Assembly (NCBI GenBank): GCA_965212245.1
Contig: OZ243107.1
Coordinates: 2,294,001-2,358,000, forward strand
Length of the DNA stretch: 64,000 bases
From: CAKZNE01 sp040222435
GTDB taxonomy: Bacteria; Bacteroidota; Bacteroidia; Flavobacteriales; Schleiferiaceae
Direction: 5' to 3'
Shown: in pieces, positions 7,476 to 15,253 of the stretch
Numbering within the stretch: the first letter of the stretch is position 1
Layout of the letters: every line of letters starts with the position of its first letter
Translations under genes and position numbers: made by a program
Notes under the pieces: model-generated
Databases searched by the model: none
What the model was told of the DNA's origin: nothing
The model's input: only the letters and a program-made list of their open reading frames with translations

Positions 7476-8360
7476 CTAAATATTAAAAGCTTGCTTAGCA
7501 CGCTTAAGTAAAGCTTCGCGATCATCCATACCATTATAGCCTCCGTTTATCTTGCGGGTAATGCTACGGATGTCATCCGCATCAGCAAAGTGATTGAGTT
7601 TATGGATATTCCAATACCAGCAGGCAGCTTGCACGGCAATGTCAGCATCTGTATCCACGGGCTCAGGGTTTTGTATGTAATCGGAGCCTGTGGCTTGGCC
7701 AAAGCGCCTGTAATTATCTTTGCCGGTAAGTTGTATTAGGCCACGCCCCCTGAATTTCCAACCTTCAGTGCTGGTTTCATTCCCATTACCCATTCTATCT
7801 GCATAAATCCGGCTTCCTATTTTTTCAGGTTGTCTGGCATAAGCATTAGCCATTTCATCAGAGGGAAAGTATTTACCAAATACGCTGCGTAGCGCTTTGG
7901 CACTATAGTTAAGATTTTCAATGGTGGTATTGAGTTGAGCACTTTCATGGGCTATTTGTGCTAAAAAGTGAGCTTGCCGTAAGGGGCTTGTAATCTGATA
8001 GTCTGGTAATTGCCGGTTTAGAGCCGGGCAAAACATAGCTAGCCGGCTTTCCCTACCCTGGGGCATAATGGTTTTTAACAAGGTTAAGGTAAGGGGGAGA
8101 TTAATAAAGCCCTCTGTTTTTTTATCTTGTGTTTGCTTGGTCTGTAGAGCTTTCCATGTAGCCGGGCCGGCTACTCCATCTGCCTGCAAATCCTTATCGC
8201 GCTGAAAAGTCATTACAGCAGTTTGGGTACCGGGCCCATATTTACCATCAGGGTTTATATCATAGCCAAGTTGGGCAAGGGATTGCTGAAGCTGAAATAC
8301 TTCATCAGATAATTCGGGACGGTTACGATATCCATCGTAGAGGCGCAAGGTGGTTGGCAT
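7476..8360 (-). CDS. Endolysin-like protein: peptidoglycan-binding domain plus GH19 domain
   Basis: A 294-residue protein predicted to bind and cut glycan chains. Residues about 14-75 form a PG_binding_1 domain (LQQSLAQLGYDINPDGKYG, then GVAGPATWKAL). Residues about 90-290 form a GH19/lysozyme-like domain with the catalytic Glu in AHES near 139 and the signature RGRGLIQLTGKDNY near 204-217. This two-domain layout is typical of phage endolysins and some bacterial chitinase-like enzymes. There is no signal peptide, so export would need a holin, lysis or a specialised route, none of which is encoded nearby. Its stop is 27 bases before the start of kinase copy 2 on the same strand, so it may be the first gene of that transcript. 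A minus-strand TACATTTG (8520-8527) could be its -7 element. Chitin versus peptidoglycan as substrate is not decided. Confidence 0.85.
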   Translation of the reverse strand: MPTTLRLYDGYRNRPELSDEVFQLQQSLAQLGYDINPDGKYGPGTQTAVMTFQRDKDLQADGVAGPATWKALQTKQTQDKKTEGFINLPLTLTLLKTIMPQGRESRLAMFCPALNRQLPDYQITSPLRQAHFLAQIAHESAQLNTTIENLNYSAKALRSVFGKYFPSDEMANAYARQPEKIGSRIYADRMGNGNETSTEGWKFRGRGLIQLTGKDNYRRFGQATGSDYIQNPEPVDTDADIAVQAACWYWNIHKLNHFADADDIRSITRKINGGYNGMDDREALLKRAKQAFNI

Positions 8361-8545
8361 GCCAGGACATTAAGGGATTTGGAATCTTAAAATTAAGAGA
8401 TATTTTGAGTTTGTGCAAAAGGAAGCTCAGATAGTGGATATGCTAAAATATCGAAAAACATTAGTCGGACTTTAAAAGTCATCAAATAACGTGTGAGAGC
8501 CTGAAAAAGAGATTTATACCAAATGTAAGTGTCTGATTATAAAAA

Positions 8546-8710
8546 TTATAGAATAGCAATAAAAACTCCCTGATGTTTTACTAAAAACTCCGAGATGTTT
8601 TTGTCAAAACTCCTTGATGTTTTGATGAACAGTTGGGCAGGTAGCTGCTCACGGATGCGGATGTTTTGAATGCGGAGGATGAGCTTCTTGATAAAAGTTG
8701 CGTTATCCAT
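8546..8710 (-). CDS. Possible small ORF, 54 residues, unrecognised
   Basis: From the ATG complementary to 8708-8710, an open frame runs 54 codons to a TAA at 8546-8548, starting MDNATFIKKLILRIQ and ending HQGVFIAIL. It is basic and mildly amphipathic, without a signal peptide. It could be a real small protein, or the N-terminal remnant of a lost larger gene. Against coding: its second half coincides with a 22-bp tandem repeat whose period is not a multiple of three, so the repeat is kept at DNA level and not as a protein repeat. No strong promoter is visible upstream. Confidence 0.25.
   Translation of the reverse strand: MDNATFIKKLILRIQNIRIREQLPAQLFIKTSRSFDKNISEFLVKHQGVFIAIL
8561..8625. repeat. 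Three-copy 22-bp tandem repeat
   Basis: The unit AAAACTCCnnGATGTTTT occurs with its CTCC at 8566, 8588 and 8610, an exact 22-base period. The three units differ mainly at the two central bases (CT, GA, TT). A fourth partial copy, GATGTTTTGA, follows near 8658. Each unit is partly self-complementary at its A and T ends. The period is close to two helical turns, which would put each unit on the same face of the DNA, as in a multi-site operator. Confidence 0.75.
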
Positions 8711-8773
8711 TTGGTTTAATATTCACCTGCATAAACCGGCATAGTTTCTCAATGTGTATCTTGCAGGCAACCC

Positions 8774-9808
8774 ATGCTGCTTCCATATCATCTGTATTAT
8801 ATGCACTATCTTTCTTGTACGGGTGCAGCCCGTATTTTTGTTATTCTTCTAATCCTTTCATTATGTCACTTCCACCTGCCTTTAAACGCGCAAAGGACTC
8901 CTGATGCGGAAATCCGGGAAAGATGCCTGCAAAGCCTGGGTGAAATAAAACATACTCTGGATAGCCTTCTGCTTAGTGATAGTGTTGCTTTAAGTCATTT
9001 ACAGACCGGTGAAATTGATTCTGCCGCGTTGAGTATTCGCTTTAAAGGCCCGGAGATAAGGGTTCCCCCCGGAACGGAGGTGCCGGAGGGAGGGCAACGT
9101 CATTACAAGGGTATCATCATAAAGTTTCACACCCCCATACCGCGACCTGCTACTGGTAAGGGTGTATCGTACCGGTGGTATTTTTCAGACGTGTCCTTAG
9201 CCTGGGATATAGGCTGGCCCGGGGCATTTCCCTATGAGGATCAACGGATGGTTATGGGATTAATAAACACGCATTTAGGATTTTTGAATAAACGGGAGAG
9301 GGAAGCTGCAAGACTTTTTCTGGAAGAATCTGATTCAGGGTCTCAAATCCTTACTGGCAAAGGAGGCTTGAGGTTATCGCTAGAGTCCCTGTCTGAACCC
9401 CCAGGGCTTATAATGGCAAAAGCTTTTAATCCCGGGGTGAATAGTTTGTATTTAAGCAAACTGAACTATACCTGGCTCATTAATGATTCAGTAGTAGTTA
9501 ACCCCCTGCCGGATGGGTTTATCAGGGAGATGGTTCTCCGCAACTCTTCAGAATGTCCCTTTGTTAAAGTGTTGCCTCTGCATGCTAAAGAGGTTAGGCA
9601 GTTAAGGTTTCCTTTCTTAAAGGCCGGTATTTACCACCTGCGTATTGTTGCCAGCTTTGAAGAAAACCACTGGGTGGATAATACACCTGCTTTTGTAGAC
9701 GGCTCACCCATTCATCATACGGAAGAAGATAGTTGGTTGGGTACTTTGGTTTCCTCAGCAATAAAGGTTGAAGTAGGAGTGGATGGACGGATAAGGGTAA
9801 TTGACTGA
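8774..9808 (+). CDS. Unrecognised secreted protein
   Basis: A 344-residue protein I cannot assign. An N-terminal hydrophobic segment (about 20-37, IFVILLILSLCHFHLPLNA, cut before Q) looks like a Sec signal peptide. A start at the internal ATG at 8801 would give a more usual signal peptide length, so the start is uncertain. The mature part is mixed alpha/beta with many aromatic residues; the sections around RGQRHYKG-type basic residues and WYFSDVSLAWDIGWPG are distinctive, and the last 100 residues look beta-rich (YHLRIVASFEENHW). It has no lipobox and no visible sorting domain. It stands alone, divergent from the endolysin-like gene across a repeat-bearing spacer, with a terminator 160 bases after its stop. 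A periplasmic or exported location is inferred. Confidence 0.75.
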   Translation: MLLPYHLYYMHYLSCTGAARIFVILLILSLCHFHLPLNAQRTPDAEIRERCLQSLGEIKHTLDSLLLSDSVALSHLQTGEIDSAALSIRFKGPEIRVPPGTEVPEGGQRHYKGIIIKFHTPIPRPATGKGVSYRWYFSDVSLAWDIGWPGAFPYEDQRMVMGLINTHLGFLNKREREAARLFLEESDSGSQILTGKGGLRLSLESLSEPPGLIMAKAFNPGVNSLYLSKLNYTWLINDSVVVNPLPDGFIREMVLRNSSECPFVKVLPLHAKEVRQLRFPFLKAGIYHLRIVASFEENHWVDNTPAFVDGSPIHHTEEDSWLGTLVSSAIKVEVGVDGRIRVID

Positions 9809-9971
9809 ACTTTGTTGGTAGAACATACTGCATGAACCGGAATATAAGGAGATATCCTGTTTTGAACGGGAGCTCATGAGCACAAAACCGGGAAACATTA
9901 TAGGTTGAAGTAACTCGATTATTTCTGACGATAGTTTTGTCGCCAATCCAATGCCAATTGGCTATATTATT

Positions 9972-9997
9972 AAGCCCCCTTAACAAGGGGGCTTTTT
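9972..9997 (+). terminator. Intrinsic terminator, probably bidirectional
   Basis: AAGCCCCCTT (9972-9981) pairs perfectly with AAGGGGGCTT (9985-9994) around a 3-base loop and runs into TTTTT. It lies between the convergent genes ending at 9808 and 10064. The minus-strand copy is followed by TTAATAAT, so it may also serve the cold-shock operon. Confidence 0.8.
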
Positions 9998-10063
9998 GCT
10001 TGTTCATATACCCAATATCTGGCGGGTGGCACAGGTTAGAGTAGCTGTGCCAGTCAGGAATAT

Positions 10064-10513
10064 TTAACGTATAACCTTTACCTTGAGGGCTATAGGGCCT
10101 TTAGGGCCTTTGCCGATCTCAAAGTTTACCATGTTCTGCTCCACTATGGGTTCAGTGAGGTTATTCTTATGCACAAAAACACTTTGTTGTGTACCTTTAT
10201 CTTTAATAAAGCCAAAGCCTTTAGCGTCATTGTAAAAGGTTACCACACCTTTACGTACAATATCAGTATCGTCATCATCATCACGATCTTCCTTCTTAGG
10301 AACACCTAAAACAATTTCTTCTGCATCCACTTTATCCACCGGTGGTGGTGGGGTAGACGAAAAGTTACCAAATTTGTCTACATAGGTGATGTTATCACCT
10401 TTAGGTTCACTGTTAGACTGGCGCTCTTCTTTGCGTTTAGCCTTAGCTTCCTTACGTTTCTGTCTCTTTTTTTCTCTTTCCTTTTTACCAAAAGTTTCCT
10501 GAGATCTTCCCAT
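10064..10513 (-). CDS. Cold-shock domain protein with charged N-terminal extension
   Basis: A 149-residue nucleic-acid-binding protein. Residues 1-35 are strongly basic (KKEREKKRQKRKEAKAKRK), a likely disordered RNA-binding tail. A proline and acid-rich linker follows, with a run of Asp near 78-83. The cold-shock domain occupies about 87-148, with RNP1-like KGFGFI at 98-103 and RNP2-like VFVH at 112-115. The start is 17 bases after the DEAD-box helicase stop on the same strand, so the two are almost certainly cotranscribed. Family knowledge: such pairs remodel RNA structure, often at low temperature. The extended form is longer than the classical 65-70 residue Csp proteins. Confidence 0.9.
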   Translation of the reverse strand: MGRSQETFGKKEREKKRQKRKEAKAKRKEERQSNSEPKGDNITYVDKFGNFSSTPPPPVDKVDAEEIVLGVPKKEDRDDDDDTDIVRKGVVTFYNDAKGFGFIKDKGTQQSVFVHKNNLTEPIVEQNMVNFEIGKGPKGPIALKVKVIR

Positions 10514-10530
10514 AAATAGATTTAAGTTTT

Positions 10531-11742
10531 TTAATTAAGAAAAGTATAGGCCTTACCGCTTTTCCCGGCTCTGCCGGTACGGCCAATACGGTGAATATAA
10601 CTGTCCAGGCTGGAGGGCAGTTGGTAATTGATAACGTGAGTTACATCGGTAACATCCAGCCCACGGGCCGCTACGTCAGTAGCTACCAGCACCCTTACTT
10701 TACCTGATTTAAAACGCTTTAAAGCGCTCTGGCGATAGTTTTGTGATTTATTGCCGTGTATCTCATCAGATTGCACACCACTTTTTTCCAGTTTTTTGCA
10801 CACCCGGCTTACCCATCGTTTGGTCTCAGCAAAGATCAGTACCTTTTCAAAATCAGGTTGTGCCAGCATATTCAGTAAAACCTGGAATTTATCCTCACCT
10901 TCAGACACTTTGATAATTTCCTGATCAATGTGATCATTAGTAGTTTCGCCACTACTCACCTTTACTTCAACCGGCTTATTTAATAAACGGTCAATAAAGG
11001 TTTGTTGCTGCTTATCTAAAGTGGCAGAAAACAGCAGGGTTTGCTTGCGATTGGGTATGGACTCTGCAATGCGCATTACATCCTTATTGAACCCCATGTC
11101 CAGCATACGATCAAACTCGTCTAGTATAAGAACACTAAAATCGCTAAAGCGCAGGGCTCTTCTCTGGTATAAGTCCATTAAACGGCCGGGAGTCCCCACT
11201 ACCAAATGACTTTTTCTGCGTAAGTTTTGTAAATCACGGTTAATATTAGTGCCGCCAATAAAGCATGAACTAAATAATTTCAGACCGGATGCAAGACTCT
11301 TAAATTCCTCCTCCACCTGCACAGCCAGCTCTCTTGTGGGCACTAAAACCAGGGTTTGAAAGTTTCCGTTATTCTGCAACATACGGTTGATCAACGGAAC
11401 CAGAAAGGCTGCAGTTTTACCAGTGCCTGTTTGGGCAATGCCCAGTAGGTCTCGACCAGCCAAAAGATGGTCCATGGTTTTATCCTGTATTTCTGTGGGC
11501 GAGTTAAACCCTTTGCGTTCAATGTTGCGTTTCAGAGCATGATGAACTGGTATATCTGCAAAAGTGCGGGTAGCTTTATAAGGCTCTGTCGGAGCCTGGG
11601 GCATAGCCTTTTGGGTTAACAGGTTTACGTCAATGGAGCTCTGTTTTCTTTTATTATTAGAATTTCGATTGGAATTGGAATTAACCCTATTCCTTTTTGG
11701 ACCAGCCTTTTTAGTAGCGGGTCTTTTATGTATTGTATTCAT
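10531..11742 (-). CDS. DEAD-box-family RNA helicase with DEFD motif II
   Basis: A 403-residue ATP-dependent RNA helicase of the RhlE-like type. After a basic, Asn/Arg-rich N-terminal tail (1-35) come the Q-motif region (SPTEIQDKTM), motif I AQTGTGKT at 103-110, PTRELA, TPGRLMD, motif II DEFD at 208-211, SAT at 239-241, and motif VI HRIGRTGRAG at 384-393. Motif II has Phe where most family members have Ala. The acidic residues that bind magnesium and drive hydrolysis are kept, so activity is expected, and I recall this variant in other Bacteroidota helicases. The protein ends soon after motif VI with no C-terminal extension. It is the first gene of an operon with the cold-shock protein, which points to RNA unwinding during cold adaptation or ribosome assembly. 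Confidence 0.94.
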   Translation of the reverse strand: MNTIHKRPATKKAGPKRNRVNSNSNRNSNNKRKQSSIDVNLLTQKAMPQAPTEPYKATRTFADIPVHHALKRNIERKGFNSPTEIQDKTMDHLLAGRDLLGIAQTGTGKTAAFLVPLINRMLQNNGNFQTLVLVPTRELAVQVEEEFKSLASGLKLFSSCFIGGTNINRDLQNLRRKSHLVVGTPGRLMDLYQRRALRFSDFSVLILDEFDRMLDMGFNKDVMRIAESIPNRKQTLLFSATLDKQQQTFIDRLLNKPVEVKVSSGETTNDHIDQEIIKVSEGEDKFQVLLNMLAQPDFEKVLIFAETKRWVSRVCKKLEKSGVQSDEIHGNKSQNYRQSALKRFKSGKVRVLVATDVAARGLDVTDVTHVINYQLPSSLDSYIHRIGRTGRAGKSGKAYTFLN

Positions 11743-11876
11743 ATTGGATTTAAATTCAGGACCTAAGTTTTAGAAACAGGCCATCTTGCTTCTGCAGTAT
11801 GGGCTACTGCCAGCCCTTCCGAGGCAATAAATGCTGTACCTGAAAGATAAAAGGATGTTATTGGGAAACAGACGGA

Positions 11877-12965
11877 TTATCTTCCCAGTTGGTAAAGCAT
11901 TTTACCATGATTTTGCAAGGCGTGTGCAAAACTCTTCTCACAGTTATAGGGAATACCATATTCCCGGGCAGTTTCATGTACCAAAACCGATATCTTACGA
12001 TAGTGTACATGACTGATGTTTGCAAAGAGGTGATGCTCTATCTGATAATTAAGCCCGCCTATAAACCATGAAAAGACACGGCTTTTTGGGGAAAAATTAG
12101 TAGTGGTAAGCATTTGGTGCACCGCCCAGTTGTTTTCCATGCGTCCGTTTTCATCAGGTACCGGAAACTCGGAGCTAGGCATAACGTGAGCTGCCTGAAA
12201 AATGATAGACAGGATGAATCCGCAAACCAAATGCATCAATAAAAAACCGACCAGTACCAGCCAGGGAGAAAAGGGTACCAATAGCATGGGTAATACCAGC
12301 ATATATCCGAAATAGAGGATCTTACCACCAGCTATTTTAATAAGGCGTGAAACGTAGGCCTTCCGTGAGGTGATCAAATTCATTTTACGGTAGCGGATGG
12401 CTCTCTTAAAATCGGTATAAGCTATCTTAATAAGGGTCATCAAACTATAAAGGAACCAGGCGTATATGAACTGGTGTTTATGGATGGGCTTTTTAACATC
12501 ATGTGGAGAAAAACGCAACATGGGTGGACCGATAATGTCTTCATCCGCACCATGAATATTAGTGAAAGAATGGTGCAGGGTATTATGTTGAATACGCCAG
12601 ATAGCCGCATCACCACCCAGAACATTCATAACCAGACTTACCAGTTGATTGAATTTTTTATTACGGGAAAATACTCCATGATTGGCGTCATGCATAACAT
12701 TTACACCAATACCGGTAATTCCAAAAGCCATTAAAACCCACATAAGAAAAAAGGTGCCTACCGAGGTAATTGCTCCTGAAAGCAGCAGGGCAAAAGGGCC
12801 TATAAATAACAGTAACATTACTGCGGTCTTAAGCATCAGGCGGCTTCCACCATAATTATTCCTGCCACTGCTTTTAAAATAGTTATTTACCCGCTTGTGC
12901 AGGGTCTTGAAAAACTCGTTATCGGTGTTTGGTGAGAATGTATACTGGCTATTGATCATAGGCAA
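11877..12965 (-). CDS. Membrane fatty-acid (acyl-CoA/acyl-lipid) desaturase
   Basis: A 362-residue integral membrane di-iron desaturase that introduces double bonds into fatty acyl chains. Three histidine boxes are visible: HDANH at 92-96, QHNTLHH at 126-132, and NYQIEHHLF about 60 residues before the C terminus. Hydrophobic pairs flank them (about 45-85 and 210-260), as expected for a protein with the active site on the cytoplasmic side. The QIEHH form of the third box, with Gln first, is characteristic of front-end and delta-5/6-like desaturases, although regioselectivity cannot be read from it. It is a single-gene unit with a leader of about 150 bases that contains a hairpin, and it may be temperature regulated, which would suit membrane fluidity control next to a cold-shock operon. 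Confidence 0.92.
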   Translation of the reverse strand: MPMINSQYTFSPNTDNEFFKTLHKRVNNYFKSSGRNNYGGSRLMLKTAVMLLLFIGPFALLLSGAITSVGTFFLMWVLMAFGITGIGVNVMHDANHGVFSRNKKFNQLVSLVMNVLGGDAAIWRIQHNTLHHSFTNIHGADEDIIGPPMLRFSPHDVKKPIHKHQFIYAWFLYSLMTLIKIAYTDFKRAIRYRKMNLITSRKAYVSRLIKIAGGKILYFGYMLVLPMLLVPFSPWLVLVGFLLMHLVCGFILSIIFQAAHVMPSSEFPVPDENGRMENNWAVHQMLTTTNFSPKSRVFSWFIGGLNYQIEHHLFANISHVHYRKISVLVHETAREYGIPYNCEKSFAHALQNHGKMLYQLGR

Positions 12966-13085
12966 ATGCGCACTGAAGCATGTATCCCTCTGTAACAGAA
13001 GAGATGGGTGAATAATTTATTTTACTAATCGTTTGAATAAATTCAGCTAATTATGGATTCAATACTTAGCTAAATCTTTATCGAA

Positions 13086-13109
13086 GAGAAAGTGGCGAAC
13101 CATTTTCTC
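13086..13109 (-). promoter_or_regulatory. Hairpin in the desaturase leader
   Basis: On the minus strand, GAGAAAATGG and CCACTTTCTC form a 10-bp stem (one G-U pair) closed by a TTCG tetraloop. It lies near the expected 5' end of the desaturase mRNA. A second CTTTCTC just upstream (13118-13124) could compete for the same GAGAAA, if it is transcribed. Role unknown. Confidence 0.4.
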
Positions 13110-13126
13110 GCTAAGGAGAGAAAGCG

Positions 13127-13134
13127 CAAAAGTA
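13127..13134 (-). promoter_or_regulatory. Putative -7 element for the desaturase
   Basis: On the minus strand this reads TACTTTTG, matching TAnnTTTG, followed by C as is common. It is 161 bases before the desaturase start and would give a leader of about 155 bases. An almost identical element (CAAAAGTAAGG on the plus strand) precedes the TPR gene at 20659. Confidence 0.45.
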
Positions 13135-13221
13135 AGGTTAATAAACTGAATTTTTTAATTTCTGGATAAAATTAATTTATTCTGAACGAATATTTGCTGT
13201 AATTCCCCTCTAATAATCAGC

Positions 13222-15240
13222 TTAGCCAAATTCTTTCTGTATACGCTCTTCCAGTTCTCCTAACTCATCCCGCAGGCGGGCTGCTTCAATAAAGTCAAGG
13301 GCTTTGGCAGCATTTTCCATTTTCTTGCGGGTTTTAGCCATAGCTTTTTTCATTTGCTCTTTACTATTGTATATTACTTCGGCTTCTGCGGCTATAGCTG
13401 GTTTATCATTTTGAATATACGAAGAACCACTGGTGGCTCTTGAGGTGGCCAGAATAGAATCTTTCGACTTTTTAAGGGCGGTTGGTTTTAAACCGTGTTG
13501 CTCATTGTACTCTTGTTGAATAGATCTTCTCCGGTTGGTTTCATCAATAGTGCGCTGCATGCTATTGGTAATCTTTTCAGCATACATAATAGCCTTGCCG
13601 TTAATGTTACGTGCAGCTCGCCCTACGGTTTGCACCAGGGACCGTTCAGCCCGTAAAAAGCCTTCCTTGTCAGCGTCCAGTATAGCTACTAAGGATACTT
13701 CCGGAAGATCCAGACCTTCCCGCAAAAGGTTTACTCCAATCAATACATCAAAAAGCCCCAGTCGCAGATCACGCATGATCTCCACCCGCTCCAAAGTATC
13801 TACATCTGAGTGAATATAGCGACAGCGTATACCGTAGCGTGTGAGGTATTTAGTCAGCTCTTCAGCCATCCGCTTGGTTAGGGTGGTCACCAAAGTCCGT
13901 TCATCTAGCTCCACCCGTTTATTGATTTCTTCCATAAGATCATCCACCTGGTTTTCAACCGGCCGAACTTCAATTACAGGGTCCAACAGCCCGGTTGGCC
14001 GGATTAACTGTTCCACAACCACCCCATCGGATTTTTCCAATTCATAATCAGCCGGGGTAGCACTTACATAAATAACCTGATTCTGAAGCGCTTCAAATTC
14101 TTCAAATTTGAGCGGCCGGTTATCCATAGCTGCCGGCAGGCGAAAGCCGTATTCTACCAGATTTTCTTTTCGGGAACGGTCGCCACCAAACATGGCATGG
14201 ACCTGTGAAACTGTAACGTGACTCTCATCAATTACCATCAGGAAATCATCTGGAAAATAATCCAGCAAACAGAAAGGGCGCGTGCCGGGTAAGCGGCCGT
14301 CCAGGTAACGGGAGTAGTTTTCAATACCTGAGCAATAGCCCAACTCACGGATCATCTCCAGGTCAAACTCCGTGCGTTCCTGCAGGCGCTTTGCCTCCAG
14401 GGGGCGTTGGGTTTGCTTGAAAAACTCCACTTGTTCCACCATATCATCCTGGATCTGGTGTATAGCAGAGTTTAGTTTATCCTTACTGGTTACAAATATG
14501 TTAGCCGGAAAAATACGGACGCGTTGAAATTTCTCCAGTATGTCCCGTGAGGCGGGATCAAAACTTTCAATATCTTCAATTTCATCACCCCAAAAATGAA
14601 CGCGAAAAGCAGAATCCGCATAGGCCGGGAAAATATCCACCGTATCGCCTTTTACCCTGAAATTACCCCTTGAGAACTCAGCCGTAGTGCGGTTATACAG
14701 GGCATTTACCAAAAGGTGTAAAAATTTATTGCGGGGAATTACCTGTCCTACTTCCAGTTCAATAACCTGATTAGCAAATTCCTGGGGGTTTCCAATACCA
14801 TACAGGCAGGATACGGAGGCTACTACCAGTACATCTCTGCGACCGGAAAGGAGGGAAGAGGTAGTACTTAAACGCAACTTTTCAATTTCCTCATTTATGG
14901 AAAGATCCTTCTCAATGTAAGTACCAGTGGTCGGTAAGTAAGCTTCAGGCTGATAATAGTCATAGTATGACACAAAGTACTCCACTGCATTGTCCGGGAA
15001 AAACTGCTTGAATTCTCCATAAAGTTGTGCAGCCAGGGTTTTATTGTGGCTAAGTACCAAAGTGGGTTTTTGTACTTGCTCCACTACGTTGGCAGCGGTA
15101 AAGGTCTTTCCGGATCCGGTTACACCCAAAAGGGTTTGATAACGGTCGCCACGATTAATGCCTTCCACCAGCTGACGTATTGCCTGAGGCTGATCCCCGG
15201 TGGGTTCGTATTCTGAAGTAATCTTGAAGTTTTTGGCCAT
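13222..15240 (-). CDS. uvrB: UvrABC excinuclease subunit B
   Basis: UvrB, 672 residues, the usual length. It is the central helicase-like subunit of nucleotide excision repair: it is loaded by UvrA on damaged DNA, verifies the lesion and recruits UvrC. Visible motifs are the Walker A GVTGSGKTFT near 39-48, the beta-hairpin YYDYYQPEAYLP near 91-102 that inserts into DNA, the DESHV Walker B, helicase motifs V-VI (LREGLDLPEV, QTVGRAARN), and a C-terminal UVR domain (ALDFIEAARLRDELGELEE) that binds UvrC. The ATG is only five bases after a -7 element, so the transcript may be leaderless, and a 33-base palindrome abuts that element. It is the last gene of a minus-strand series but appears to have its own promoter. 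Confidence 0.98.
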   Translation of the reverse strand: MAKNFKITSEYEPTGDQPQAIRQLVEGINRGDRYQTLLGVTGSGKTFTAANVVEQVQKPTLVLSHNKTLAAQLYGEFKQFFPDNAVEYFVSYYDYYQPEAYLPTTGTYIEKDLSINEEIEKLRLSTTSSLLSGRRDVLVVASVSCLYGIGNPQEFANQVIELEVGQVIPRNKFLHLLVNALYNRTTAEFSRGNFRVKGDTVDIFPAYADSAFRVHFWGDEIEDIESFDPASRDILEKFQRVRIFPANIFVTSKDKLNSAIHQIQDDMVEQVEFFKQTQRPLEAKRLQERTEFDLEMIRELGYCSGIENYSRYLDGRLPGTRPFCLLDYFPDDFLMVIDESHVTVSQVHAMFGGDRSRKENLVEYGFRLPAAMDNRPLKFEEFEALQNQVIYVSATPADYELEKSDGVVVEQLIRPTGLLDPVIEVRPVENQVDDLMEEINKRVELDERTLVTTLTKRMAEELTKYLTRYGIRCRYIHSDVDTLERVEIMRDLRLGLFDVLIGVNLLREGLDLPEVSLVAILDADKEGFLRAERSLVQTVGRAARNINGKAIMYAEKITNSMQRTIDETNRRRSIQQEYNEQHGLKPTALKKSKDSILATSRATSGSSYIQNDKPAIAAEAEVIYNSKEQMKKAMAKTRKKMENAAKALDFIEAARLRDELGELEERIQKEFG

Positions 15241-15245
15241 AGTCG

Positions 15246-15253
15246 CAAAGCTA
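15246..15253 (-). promoter_or_regulatory. Putative -7 element of uvrB, five bases before the ATG
   Basis: On the minus strand TAGCTTTG matches TAnnTTTG and is separated from the uvrB ATG by GCGAC only. Transcription would begin at or next to the start codon, which suggests a leaderless mRNA. The palindrome at 15254-15286 directly adjoins it. Confidence 0.45.

Larger units (their letters stand above)
8361..8773. other. 413-base intergenic stretch with repeats and a possible small ORF
   Basis: This AT-rich spacer separates the divergent genes at 7476 and 8774. It contains a three-copy 22-bp tandem repeat (8561-8625), a possible 54-codon minus-strand ORF that covers that repeat (8546-8710), and a possible minus-strand -7 element at 8520-8527. 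Nothing resembling a tRNA or a transposase is visible. The unusual content suggests remodelled or accessory sequence. Confidence 0.5.

Noticed and set aside
8561..8625. 22-bp repeats as a CRISPR array
   Set aside because: The repeats are tandem without unique spacers of 25-40 bases, only three full copies exist, and no cas gene is near.
7476..8710. Prophage remnant
   Set aside because: Apart from the endolysin-like gene there is no integrase, capsid, tail or holin gene, and no attachment-site duplication can be seen.
10027..10052. 8-bp inverted repeat TGGCACAG/CTGTGCCA downstream of the cold-shock gene
   Set aside because: Short stem with a 10-base loop and no T tract; the terminator at 9972 explains the end of this operon better.
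13535..13813. Plus-strand ORF of 92 codons in uvrB
   Set aside because: Antisense shadow of a conserved gene, of Arg/Ser-rich low-complexity type, with no own promoter.
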